A DNA stretch of 64,000 nucleotides from Symsagittifera roscoffensis (taxonomy: Eukaryota > Xenacoelomorpha > Acoela > Convolutidae). Positions 45,430 to 54,079 of this stretch are shown here, in pieces. Numbering within the stretch: position 1 is the first letter of the stretch; every line of letters starts with the position of its first letter. Where the stretch lies: positions 54,702,312 through 54,766,311 of the forward strand of contig NC_087066.1 in assembly GCF_963678635.1 (NCBI RefSeq). The letters run 5' to 3'. The notes beneath the pieces are model-generated. The model had not been told where the DNA came from. It did not search any database and saw nothing but the letters and a program-made list of their open reading frames with translations. The position numbers were made by a program, and so were the translations under genes.

Positions 45430-45676
45430 TAGCTAATTTGCTTGAGGTTTTTGAGGGTATTAGTTTCGGGTGTAAAATTTGTATTTATTTTCAGGTGGGA
45501 ATGTTTATTCTTTTTGATGTTGCTCCTGTGTCTCTTAATAAATCAGTTTTGAGGTCTGGTGATTGAAAATCTTTACTTTGGGGATTTCTAAGAGAAGTGG
45601 TATTGTCCAAATCTTTTCTTTGGGCAATTGCATTTTGTTTGATGCGTCTTAATACATATTGTTTGTGCTTGAGCAT
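45430..45676 (-). pseudogene. Element 2 protease fragment
   Basis: Minus-strand frame with SPDLKTDLLRDTGATSKRIN, the DTG active-site motif of retropepsins, aligned with DSGAESN of element 1. The ORF ends right after the motif, next to a private duplication, so the flap and substrate pocket are not readable. Confidence 0.65.
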
Positions 45677-46049
45677 CCTTTAATTTCTTGTTCAGTATAA
45701 TCTGTTTTTTTTCTTGAATATTATCAGGGTTTTGGAAATAGTTATTATTGTTTTGGTAACACTTCGATTCGATTGGTGTTTTGTATTCTTTTTCAATCTG
45801 AAGCATGTTTATTGAAAGCGTATTTTCTATTTCGCTCTCATCGTCTGTGAATTTGCAAGTTACGTGATTTGGGTGTAATTTTGTGGTTTTTGTGTTATCA
45901 ATACCGGGAGGGTCTGATTGAGTTTCTTCAGTTTATTGTACTTGGTTAATTTCTCTTTGATGATAAGATGTACTACTTCTATAGTTTTGTTGCGAATTTT
46001 GATATTATGTATAATTCTGATTGTGAAAAACTCTTTTGTCGATTTTGAT

Positions 46050-47319
46050 AATTCGAATTTCTGTTTTGAAAATTGTCACATGATCTTTTGTGACAATTAA
46101 AAAGTTTGATCTATCATTTGAATAGTTTAGAAATCTGTTATTTTGATAATGTCTAATCATATTGTTTGAAAAGTTTCTGTTTCTATTGTATGAGGAGTTT
46201 CTAGAACAATCATTTAAATAATATCAGTTTTTGGGGTTTGAGTTGACACGATTCCAGTAATAATTTGAATAGTTGGTTCTATTTGAGTTTGATCATGAAT
46301 AAATATTCCGATATTGATTGTTTTGACTGTTTGGTCGACTACATCTATTTTTTGAGACTATATCTATTATTTTCTGGCGATCTTCCACAATAATTATATC
46401 TGTAGGGTGATTGTTACCAAGAGGCATTATATTTATCAAGAAGTGATTTTCTCGAACTATTGATTCTGTGAATGTTTTTGTTTGGTAGATTCTGGTCTTT
46501 TTTCATGTATTTGTGACATGATTTATTTGGTTCTCTATGTTTTTGTTGTTTGTTCTGATTATCTTGTTGTTTTTGTCTATATTCAGCAATGCTGTGTCCG
46601 TATCTACGGCAATAGTTACACCATTTTTTGAGTGATTGTTTGCCTATAAAATTTGGGTTTTTCTCGTAGACTTTTGATTTTTCAGCTAGTTCAGAGTCAG
46701 AGTCATGAATAATTTTTATTTGTGAAGTAGTGGTTTGATTGTTGTTTATATATTGTAATTTGAAAGTTTCTGTTTCTCCCAATTTCATAGTGATTTCGGC
46801 TTGTTCTATTAGTTTTCTGAAGTCTATATCGGGTTCTCGAATTGAGGATAGATGTGATGCTCGCTTTTGTATTGCTAATTTTCGTAAGTGAGGTAATAGA
46901 GTCATCACTCATAATTCTGTCATTTTTGTGATCTTATAACCATCCGCATTAAGTAAATATGCTTTTCTTACTAGTGTTTCAACTCTTACTGAAAAATGTT
47001 TAATTGTTTCGTTTGGGATTCTGTGAAATTCATTGCATACGATTCTTTGGTGTTGTTTGTTTCTTTCTGAGTCGAACACTTTCGAAAAATTTTGTGTGAA
47101 TCGTTTCCAATCTGACTTAATATCTATAGGTAAAATTGAAAACCATTTTTGGGCTGAGCCATCAAGTGTGGTTTGGATTAGAGCTGTGCGTCTATGTATC
47201 CAATTTTGATGAAGTGGTGTATTTACTGGTTCAGGTGCTATGTTTAAAATCAAGTTTTTTGTGACTGCATTTAAATAACCTTCTACTGGGTATTCGGGAT
47301 CTGTTCCTGTGAATACCAT
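46050..47319 (-). pseudogene. Element 2 Gag capsid, zinc knuckle and basic tail
   Basis: Two in-frame ORFs (46909-47319 and 46414-46908) separated by a single nonsense codon carry the capsid: WIHRRTALIQTTLDGSAQKW, DWKRFTQNFSKVF and RIPNETIKHFSVRVETLVRK. The knuckle reads CNYCRRYGHSIAEY, with Tyr in place of the fourth ligand Cys; element 1 lost the same ligand in another way. A Ser/Arg/Asn-rich tail follows but is degraded. Confidence 0.78.
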
Positions 47320-47340
47320 TAGTGGCTTATTTGAAGATAT

Positions 47341-48290
47341 TTAGGATCCACTCATAAGGTATGGATTCATAGTCATTTGTAGTGATTCTGCGGCATTTGG
47401 TTTTTGAGAAAAATTTGTAAGTTGAGTCTTTGTTATTTCGTGTTGTTGTAGATGATATGGTAGTGGGATTTCATTTTGCATTTGAGTTGGTAGGTAATTT
47501 TGTGTATTCACTAGGTTTTGTGATTGAAAATTAATATTATATGACGTTGGGTGATGTCTTGTTTGCATTTTTTCATTTCGTGTATATGGTTCGAAAAGAT
47601 CTGGTTGATGGAAAGGATCTGGTTGATCGATTTTCCATTTTTTGTCATGATGATTTGTAATAAATCGTTGCTGATTTTGATAAAATTATGCTTCATCTTC
47701 TGAGTAATGTGGTTGATTCCTTTATGATGTTTGTTTGTTAAGTTATTTTTTTTTTTGAAAAAAGGATAATTTTTGCTACGGTTTAGTGTAGCTCGTGGTT
47801 GATCGTTAAAAACTACTGATTGAGAAGATTGTTGAAGTATATTTTGATATTAGATTGTGATTGATTTTGACTATACATATTGGGGGGTTTTTTTGTTTAG
47901 GGTTTTTGGAAAAAATTATAGTTATAACCTGAGAAGTTATTTCTATTTGATGTCTTTTGCTTATTTTTTGTGTTGATGTTGTTACTGGTCTAAGTGATTG
48001 ATGGCCTATTTGTGAATATTGTGGAATAACTGAAGGTTTCACTGTCGATTGTATAGTTGTTGGTGGAAATTCTGCGTTTTTATTTTTTGGAGTCGTAAGG
48101 TTAGGGTGAATAGGAGAAAAGCTTTGTTGTGCTGTTGTTGGTTTTCTTTCAACTATTTATTTATTTACGAAATGTGATGGAGTGTGAATATCTTGTTGAG
48201 TAAGGTTTTTTGTTCCGTTTAAATTTTTTTGACTAATAAAGGTAGAATTTAAACTATTATTTCCTTCACTATCGGTGAATTTTGAGTTAT
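47341..48290 (-). pseudogene. Element 2 Gag linker (Gln/Asn/Pro-rich)
   Basis: Short frames of low complexity rich in Q, N, P, T and S join the intact N-terminal ORF to the capsid. MQTRHHPTSYNINFQSQ and LPYHLQQHEITKTQLTNF have direct counterparts in element 1. Likely a spacer. Confidence 0.45.
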
Positions 48291-48293
48291 GGT

Positions 48294-49121
48294 TTATAGG
48301 TGTTGAATCAGTAGTAAGTGGGTTACTGTAACAAAATTTCTGTTTATAGAATTTGTAGAAACTGTGGTAATTGCTTGACTTGAGATGTCAGCTGGTATAT
48401 TAGTAAAATGATGGACTGTCCCAAACATAATGTCTTTCATCTGCCAATATAGTTTCCTCGTCTGAACTTTGTGGTTGATTTTTTTTCTTGCTAGTGATTT
48501 AAGATCAAGATTATGGACAAAATAATCAGTTATAATCCATGCTTTTTTCTGCTGTAGATTTTCTTTATCATTTTGTGATATATCGTTATAAGTGAGATTT
48601 TCACGGATTGTGTTTAAAAATTTCGAGAAAACATTTACTTCCTGTTTTACAGCTCTATGACGGGATGTTTGAGTTGGTGAGTCACCTTGTGTTTCTCTCA
48701 ATTCTAGTATGGATAGATAGCTATAAATATTTGAGAATACATCGTTTGTGAATATGGAATTTGCTTCTTGTGAGTTTTGGTGTTGTATACTTTTTATATA
48801 GTCTGTAAAAACGTTTGAGAGCTCTGTATCTATGTCTTCTGTTTGTATTTGGTGTTTTTTGTGATTTAATTTTAGTGATTTGATTGAGAATATACCATAA
48901 AGCGATGAGATACTGCATACATCTTTTTGGTAATGATCAAGGATTTTTCGTTTCATTTGTACTTCAGCAAATTCTTGTTTACATAGACTAATTCCTTTTT
49001 CGATTAAATTTACAATTAAGTCATGACAAAATTGTACTTGTCCTCGGGAGGGATTATTTTGCGGTTTTATAGAAAATGGAAGTATCAAGTTATCGTTGAA
49101 AATTTGGTTGTATTCGATCAT
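48294..49121 (-). CDS. Element 2 Gag N-terminal ORF, intact (275 codons)
   Basis: The longest undamaged ORF in either element and the first after the leader. It begins with MIEYNQIFNDN and has helical, charged character with blocks KGISLCKQEFAEVQMKRKIL, DYIKSIQHQNS and ANSIFTNDVF shared with element 1. No signal peptide or membrane segment is present. By position it is the matrix part of Gag, but I recognise no family. Whether it ends here naturally or reads on into the linker cannot be told, because element 1 is broken at the same place. Confidence 0.6.
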   Translation of the reverse strand: MIEYNQIFNDNLILPFSIKPQNNPSRGQVQFCHDLIVNLIEKGISLCKQEFAEVQMKRKILDHYQKDVCSISSLYGIFSIKSLKLNHKKHQIQTEDIDTELSNVFTDYIKSIQHQNSQEANSIFTNDVFSNIYSYLSILELRETQGDSPTQTSRHRAVKQEVNVFSKFLNTIRENLTYNDISQNDKENLQQKKAWIITDYFVHNLDLKSLARKKINHKVQTRKLYWQMKDIMFGTVHHFTNIPADISSQAITTVSTNSINRNFVTVTHLLLIQHL

Positions 49122-50862
49122 GTTTTAAATTTTAAAATTATTAGTGTGTAACATTCAATATGTCTTATTGGTTGATTCCAATTAGATAAGTGTATTGGTT
49201 TGTTAATCTATGACTTTTTTGTTTTGCGTTTTCGTTTTATTGATTATAATGTGGTGGCTTCTGAGTCGGAGAAATATATTTGGTCGTCAATCGGGTTATG
49301 CTTGCTTATGGAATTTTTAAAATCTTGAAGTTCCTGTATTGTGTTTGCGTCTGATTCTGACACTGCGTTTCTTCGTTTTGAAAATCGCTTTCTGATAATT
49401 TGTTTTCGTTTTGTTATGGTTGTCTTTTTTTCGTGTTTGTTGTTTTGATCTAATATATCTTATTGCTTTTCTGTTTGGTGTTTTTACAAGGTCTTATCTT
49501 GCGTTTTTGAATAAACATTTATGTAATACGATTGTTTGTTTGTTACCTAGATTATCTCTTGATATAAGGTTTAGGATGATGGATGCAATATTTGGATTAG
49601 AGGTTTCTAATTTCTTAAATTGTTAATCCTCACGCGTTTTGAGTGGTTATCTTAGCTTGGGGCATAGGTTGTCGTGGTTTGACGGGTTGGAGAGAGAGTA
49701 GTATATCGATTCGTGAGAATGATTTTGTACTTTCTCGTGACTAAGTTCTAATTAAAGGTAGACTTACCTTATTTTACCTAGGGTTTGCGATTTGTGATCG
49801 AGTGTTGAAGAATAGTAAGTCAATCCACAAGGTTCAGGTATATTTGAAACGCGAGTAGATCATTAGGTACTTTTTAAGACTTACTAAGTTTAAGTGTTTT
49901 AGCCTGGGTCATCTAAGAGGAAGGGGATCAAGTGGAGAATGAGTGAACCGAATTTCTTCACTGTTTATCCTAGTTAAAATGATTAGTTCTTTCAAAACTT
50001 CTGTTAGTTCTGGGTCGTTGATAAGGGTTGGGTAGTGAATTGACGTTTGAGGTCTACAGACACTATAAAATGTGGAGGGGGGGGGGGAGTAAAATTGTTC
50101 TGTTTGATCCAAGGAAAGCCTTGATGATCGGAGAAAAAACTTTTTATTTAGTTTACTTCAAAGATCCAAGGAAAACTTTGATGAACTGTTATTTAAGTTG
50201 AGATAATTTGATAGAAAACAAGGATAAGCCTTGATACGGTTTAATGCAAAAATTTAAATTTTAAAGGTTGAAGATAAAAGTTTAGATGACGTTAGCTTTG
50301 TGTAATTTGCTGATATTTTTTTAGGTGAAGCTGGGATGAAGAAATGATGTGACAGATTATTAAAACTAACAAAGTATTTTTCTTTTAACTAATTTATTTT
50401 TATTCGATAAATTGTTTCATTCAAAATGTTTTGATTTACTGTAGAATTTTTGGAGGGAACGACTTGTGTTGTTTTTATCAGTCGTTATTGTATAAAAAGT
50501 AGGTTAAGCACCATTAAGCTTGCTGAATCGTTCCTTCAAATTTTTTGTCAGCAAATGAAAATGAAATTTTATGTCAGTTATATTTACTGCGGAAAGTATT
50601 CTAAGTATATAGGTTTGTTCCGATTTCCGGCATACTATCATGAAATAAATCGATAGATTTCTTCCTAATCGTAGATGGTGCTTGGTACTTGGTCTTCTCG
50701 CAATACCTGGTTTTTCTCGTATTGATTGGAAAATTGGCGGTCGTCTTTTGAGTCGGAGAGACATTTCTAATAAATTGTTTTTTTCATGTAACATTTTTTG
50801 CAGTTTTGCTATTGTCTAATTCTAAAGTCTATTGTTTCTAAATATAAATTATTTAAGGTCTT
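49122..50862 (-). other. Element 2 5' leader with three hairpin motifs
   Basis: About 1.7 kb without credible genes. Stem motifs of the type CCAAGGAAAGCCTTGATGATC occur at 50106-50129, 50163-50185 (degenerate) and 50219-50237, all containing CAAGG...CCTTG or a variant. They match the two motifs of element 1. A run of G at about 50082-50090 is a simple repeat. Confidence 0.5.
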
Positions 50863-50885
50863 GTTCGAGACTTTTGGTCGCACCA
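50863..50885 (-). promoter_or_regulatory. Element 2 primer-binding site
   Basis: Minus strand, two bases inside the 5' LTR: TGGTGCGACCAAAAGTCTCG. It begins with the canonical TGG, and its complement ends in GGTCGCACCA and carries GTTCGAGAC like a tRNA T-arm. The tRNA species is not identified. Confidence 0.75.
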
Positions 50886-50887
50886 GA

Positions 50888-51259
50888 TGAGTTATGTGCT
50901 ATTGACTGTACTCATAGAGTAGTTTCAGATAAAGTACACCGTCTGCTCGTCACGCTATCCTATTTTCGGGCCGGATAGATTTGTGCAACTTCTTAGTCTA
51001 ATACCGATCTTAATCTTACTCTTATATCACGTAGTATCAATAGATCTAGTGTACACTGGTTTTTGCGAGTTAGTTTCCAGAAAGAGAACAACTGTATTCG
51101 AAGTTTAATTCCAATTGCTCTGGTGCTGAAACTACAAGTAATTTCAGCACTTACGAATAGGTTTAAACGTTAAGTATGGAATATGATTGGTTAGTTAGGA
51201 ATATTTTAGAAATTATATATTTATAACAATTTATAAATTCTAGTTTAGAACTGATTCCA
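50888..51259 (-). repeat. Element 2 5' LTR
   Basis: 372 bp, TGGAATCAG at the high end and ...AACTCA at the low end, with a palindrome at 51123-51150 that has one mismatch. About 24 bp longer than its 3' partner because of a segment around 51083-51107 (CAGAAAGAGAACAACTG) that is missing there. Confidence 0.9.
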
Positions 51260-51309
51260 ATTGAGAGAAATATCCAGAAGAATGAAAAGGTTTACAAGCT
51301 GATTCCTTG

Positions 51310-51565
51310 GGTCGCGATCCCGCTCAAAAACCGCTCAAGATATGAGCGGTTTGAGCGGTTTTTTAGCAAGATTTGAGCAGTTTGAGCGGTCAAGGCGTTT
51401 TGGGCAGTTTTTTGTGGAAAAAACGCTCAAACCGCTCAAATCCTGCTTAACAAACCGCTCAAAAACTGCTCATTTCTTGCGTTGATTTTTGAACGGTTTT
51501 TCAAGCAAGGTTTGTGCGGTTTTTAAACGTTTTTCGAGCGGTCTTATAAAGAAAACCGATTAAAA
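51310..51565. repeat. Array of gagcggttt / aaccgctca motifs (first block)
   Basis: A dense mix of the 9-mer GAGCGGTTT and its reverse complement AAACCGCTC, spaced irregularly by T/A-rich linkers and by GCAAGATTTGAG. Both orientations alternate, so the block can fold into many alternative hairpins. The same vocabulary returns at 52862-53192 and 53864-54052. Confidence 0.75.
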
Positions 51566-51596
51566 CCAACAAAAAGCCTGGAAAGGTAATGTGACC

Positions 51597-52060
51597 CCGG
51601 GTTGACCTCCATAAACCGAAAAGGCTTGTCTTACATTTCCCCAAACCGAAAATGCTTATACAATTGCCTGCATCAAATGTATGGAAAAAAGCTTATCATA
51701 CAATTTTTATACATCTTCAAAAAACCACTGAAAAAAGATTCAAACTATTTTCTCCGGCTATTTGAACCAAATACAACAGTCTGGGGATAAAAAAAACTAC
51801 GTTTGTTTTTTTTTTTTGAAAAAAATGTTTATCATACAATTTCCATATATGAAAATTGTATGATAACCATTTTTCTATGAGAGGCAAGATTTTCAGAAAT
51901 TGTTAAAACTTATCTTTAAACAAATTTAAATTATTTAAGAATGCTTTTGCTCATTTTAAAGGAAATTGCTCATCAAAAACGAAAATTTTAATTGAAGCTA
52001 ATAAAAATGGTTATCATACAATTTATATTTATGAAAATTGTATAATAATCATTTTTTCAT
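51597..52060. repeat. CCGGGTTGACC palindromic modules
   Basis: Starts with CCGGGTTGACC at 51597, followed by AAAATGCTTATACAATT, ATCATACAATTT and, near 51835, ATTTCCATATATGAAAATTG, a perfect-looking short palindrome. Same family as in 530-1670 and 54527-55844. No coding potential. Confidence 0.6.
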
Positions 52061-52430
52061 TAAAAGCAAGATGTTCAGAAACATGTTAAAACTTGTTTTT
52101 AATCGAAATTAAAGTAAATAGGAGTGCTTTTGCTCAATTTAAAATACCTTGCTCATCAAAATCGAGGTTTCAAAGCCAATTTTTTTGCTCAGTTTTACTT
52201 GTCACACATTGGTAGTTTACGACGAGTAAAACTGAGATCTCGAAGGGTCGGAGCCACACAGTTTGTCTTCTCCGAAAATGACTCAAATTAGCGTTGGGGT
52301 TAGGGTTAGGATTAAGTTTAGGGTCTCTTAAGAAGTATAATTTCGCAATCTTTGGAAAACAGAATTAAAAAAAAATTTAAAAAAAAAACAAATTTTGTAG
52401 CCACAACAATTCTCTTGATAAAAAGCATTT

Positions 52431-52715
52431 ATGAAAAAATGCTTGTCTTACAAATTCCATTTATGATAAAATGCTTATCTTACAATTACCATATCTGAAA
52501 AAATGTTTACCCCACAATTTCCATTTATGAAAAAAAGTTTATCCTACAATTTCCATATATGAAAAAATATTTATCCTACAATTTCCATATATGAAAAAAC
52601 GCTTATCCTAGAGTTTTCTTTTACAATTTTTTGAGGTTATGAAACTGTAGGAAATTGTAAGGACCAGCATTTTATCATATATGGAAAGTTTAGGATAAGC
52701 ATTTTTGGTCAAACC
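52431..52715. repeat. 32-bp tandem repeat, about six copies
   Basis: Successive units of the form GAAAAAATGTTTATCC then TACAATTTCCATATAT, about 32 bp each, run from 52431 to about 52625. A partial inverted unit follows and ends TTTTTGGTCAAACCA. The unit is the core of the dispersed palindromic family, here expanded in tandem. Confidence 0.75.
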
Positions 52716-52861
52716 ACGCTAAGATGCAGTTGAATTACTATCTACAATTTAAAAAAAGTGCTGTTAGACCGTTGTTAAATCAAGCAAGATTTTTTTCGAT
52801 GTGTTGACCAAAAACAATGTGAGCAACTTTTTTCAAATGCTCGAGCAAAATAACCACTGGA

Positions 52862-53192
52862 AAATATGTAAGATTCGAGCGGTTTGAGCGGTTTATCTAA
52901 AAAAACGCTCAAAAACCGCGCAAGATGTGAACGGTTTTGAGCGGTTTATCTAAAAAAACCGCTCAAATACCGCGCAAGATTTGAGCGGTTTTCGAGCGGT
53001 TTATCTTAAAAAAACCGCTCAATAACCACTCAAATCTTGCGCGGTTTTTGAGCGTTTTTTTTAGATAAACCGTTCAAAAACCGCTCAAACCGCTCATTTT
53101 GAAGCAAGATTTTGTGAGTAATTGTCTAAAAAAACCGCTCAAACCGCTCAAATCTTGCTTCAAATTAGGTGAAAAAATCTCGAATCGGGTCA
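52862..53192. repeat. gagcggttt array, left flank of the 53.3-kb ORF
   Basis: Repeated GAGCGGTTT and AAACCGCTC units. The last ~170 bp (53021-53192) recur almost unchanged at 53864-54052: both contain TTGAGCGTTTTTTTTAGAT, GAAGCAAGATTTTG and AAATCTTGCTTCAAAT. These two segments are direct repeats around the ORF at 53314-53802. Confidence 0.8.
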
Positions 53193-53313
53193 TTAAGATG
53201 CCGAAATTATCATACAAGAATCTAGATTTTCAAAAAGAAATGAACGTGGTTTGGAAGTTTAGGTAGAAAGGTGGCGTGCTGTTTCAGCTCAGTGGAAGAA
53301 GACTGCGGAGATA

Positions 53314-53802
53314 ATGTTGAGAGGATCAAAAGGGAAGAGCACAGAGAATACAGCAGTGGATATCAGAGATGCCTTTATGAATACATACTCTGGGAGCATT
53401 TGGTTCATCTATGTCTGTGATAAAAACAGTGACTATAGTGTCAAGTGTAAAGATGGAGTGGGTGAGACAGCAGAGTGGAAGAACAAGACAGAGTACCCCT
53501 ACAACATGCACATCTACACTGTCCCTAGGTCAGACTACAGCAGACAAAAAGCAACTGATGAGGAGAGAGAGAAGATAGAGAGTGTGAGTAAGAGTGTGTT
53601 GTCTGATATGGAGAGTAGAGTGGGTATGACGTCACAGAAGATGAGGGATGAGCTCATCACCCGTCTGGGCAGAAGTGGACTCAAGTGGATGTATGTTAGA
53701 GTGGGGACAGGGGATGAATATGGGATTGATTATTGTATTGCGAGTCGCTCTGTTGATACATGTGGCTCCAACTGTTCTATTGCAATCTACCTGGATGACT
53801 AA
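53314..53802 (+). CDS. Unidentified 162-codon protein between direct repeats
   Basis: The frame is open from about 53257 (VERWRAVSAQWKKTAEI) through the ATG at 53314 to TGA-free TAA at 53800-53802. Base composition is clearly more G+C-rich than the flanks, like the GTPase exons. The protein has no signal peptide at the ATG; it shows SGSIWFIYVCDKNSDYSVKC, a polar middle with an alternating-charge helix (ATDEEREKIESVSKSVL), KWMYVRVGTGDEYGIDYC and a Cys-rich end SVDTCGSNCSIAIYLDD. Six cysteines suggest a disulphide-bonded, possibly secreted module or the last exon of a larger gene: TTTAG just upstream (about 53256) could be an acceptor. No family recognised. Confidence 0.5.
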   Translation: MLRGSKGKSTENTAVDIRDAFMNTYSGSIWFIYVCDKNSDYSVKCKDGVGETAEWKNKTEYPYNMHIYTVPRSDYSRQKATDEEREKIESVSKSVLSDMESRVGMTSQKMRDELITRLGRSGLKWMYVRVGTGDEYGIDYCIASRSVDTCGSNCSIAIYLDD

Positions 53803-53863
53803 ACATGTAGCACCACTGGACTTCAACCTCATTCAATCGGATGCTTTTATTGGATACTCTTAG

Positions 53864-54052
53864 ATAAACCACTCAAAACCGTTGAAATCTTGCGCGGTTT
53901 TTGAGCGTTTTTTTTTTAGATAAACCGTTCAAAAACCGCTCAAACCGCTCATTTTGAAGCAAGATTTTGAGCGTAATTGTCTAAAAAAAACCGCTCAAAC
54001 CGCTCAAATCTTGCTTCAAATCAGGTTAAAAATCTCGACTCGGGCAGTGCAC
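53864..54052. repeat. gagcggttt array, right flank of the 53.3-kb ORF
   Basis: Direct repeat of 53021-53192 with few differences, ending AAAAATCTCGACTCGGG (left copy AAAAAATCTCGAATCGGG). The ORF cassette between the two repeats is about 670 bp. Confidence 0.8.
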
Positions 54053-54079
54053 ACTCATCCACTACCCGAGTCGAGATTT
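54030..54079. repeat. 20-bp inverted repeat at the right edge of the array
   Basis: Arms 54030-54049 (AAATCTCGACTCGGGCAGTG) and 54060-54079, the reverse complement with one mismatch, around a 10-base loop. The first arm is the end of the direct repeat, so the inverted repeat could mark a transposon or rearrangement boundary. Confidence 0.75.

Larger units (their letters stand above)
32624..51259 (-). mobile_element. Element 2: 18.64-kb env-bearing LTR retroelement, minus strand
   Basis: Mirror-oriented relative of element 1. The 5' LTR is 50888-51259 and the 3' LTR 32624-32971. The tetranucleotide ATTG flanks both sides (32620-32623 and 51260-51263), fitting a target duplication. Gene order and size match element 1: Gag N-terminus, linker, capsid, protease, RT, RNase H, integrase, ORFa, ORFb, ORFc, env, ORFd and intron. 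Most genes are broken but the first Gag ORF is intact over 275 codons. The two LTRs differ by substitutions and a deletion of about 24 bp, more than in element 1. Its 3' end faces the 3' end of element 1. Confidence 0.92.

Noticed and set aside
51310-54052. CRISPR-like array of gagcggttt repeats
   Set aside because: Repeats alternate in orientation, spacers are not unique or even in length, and the genome is eukaryotic.
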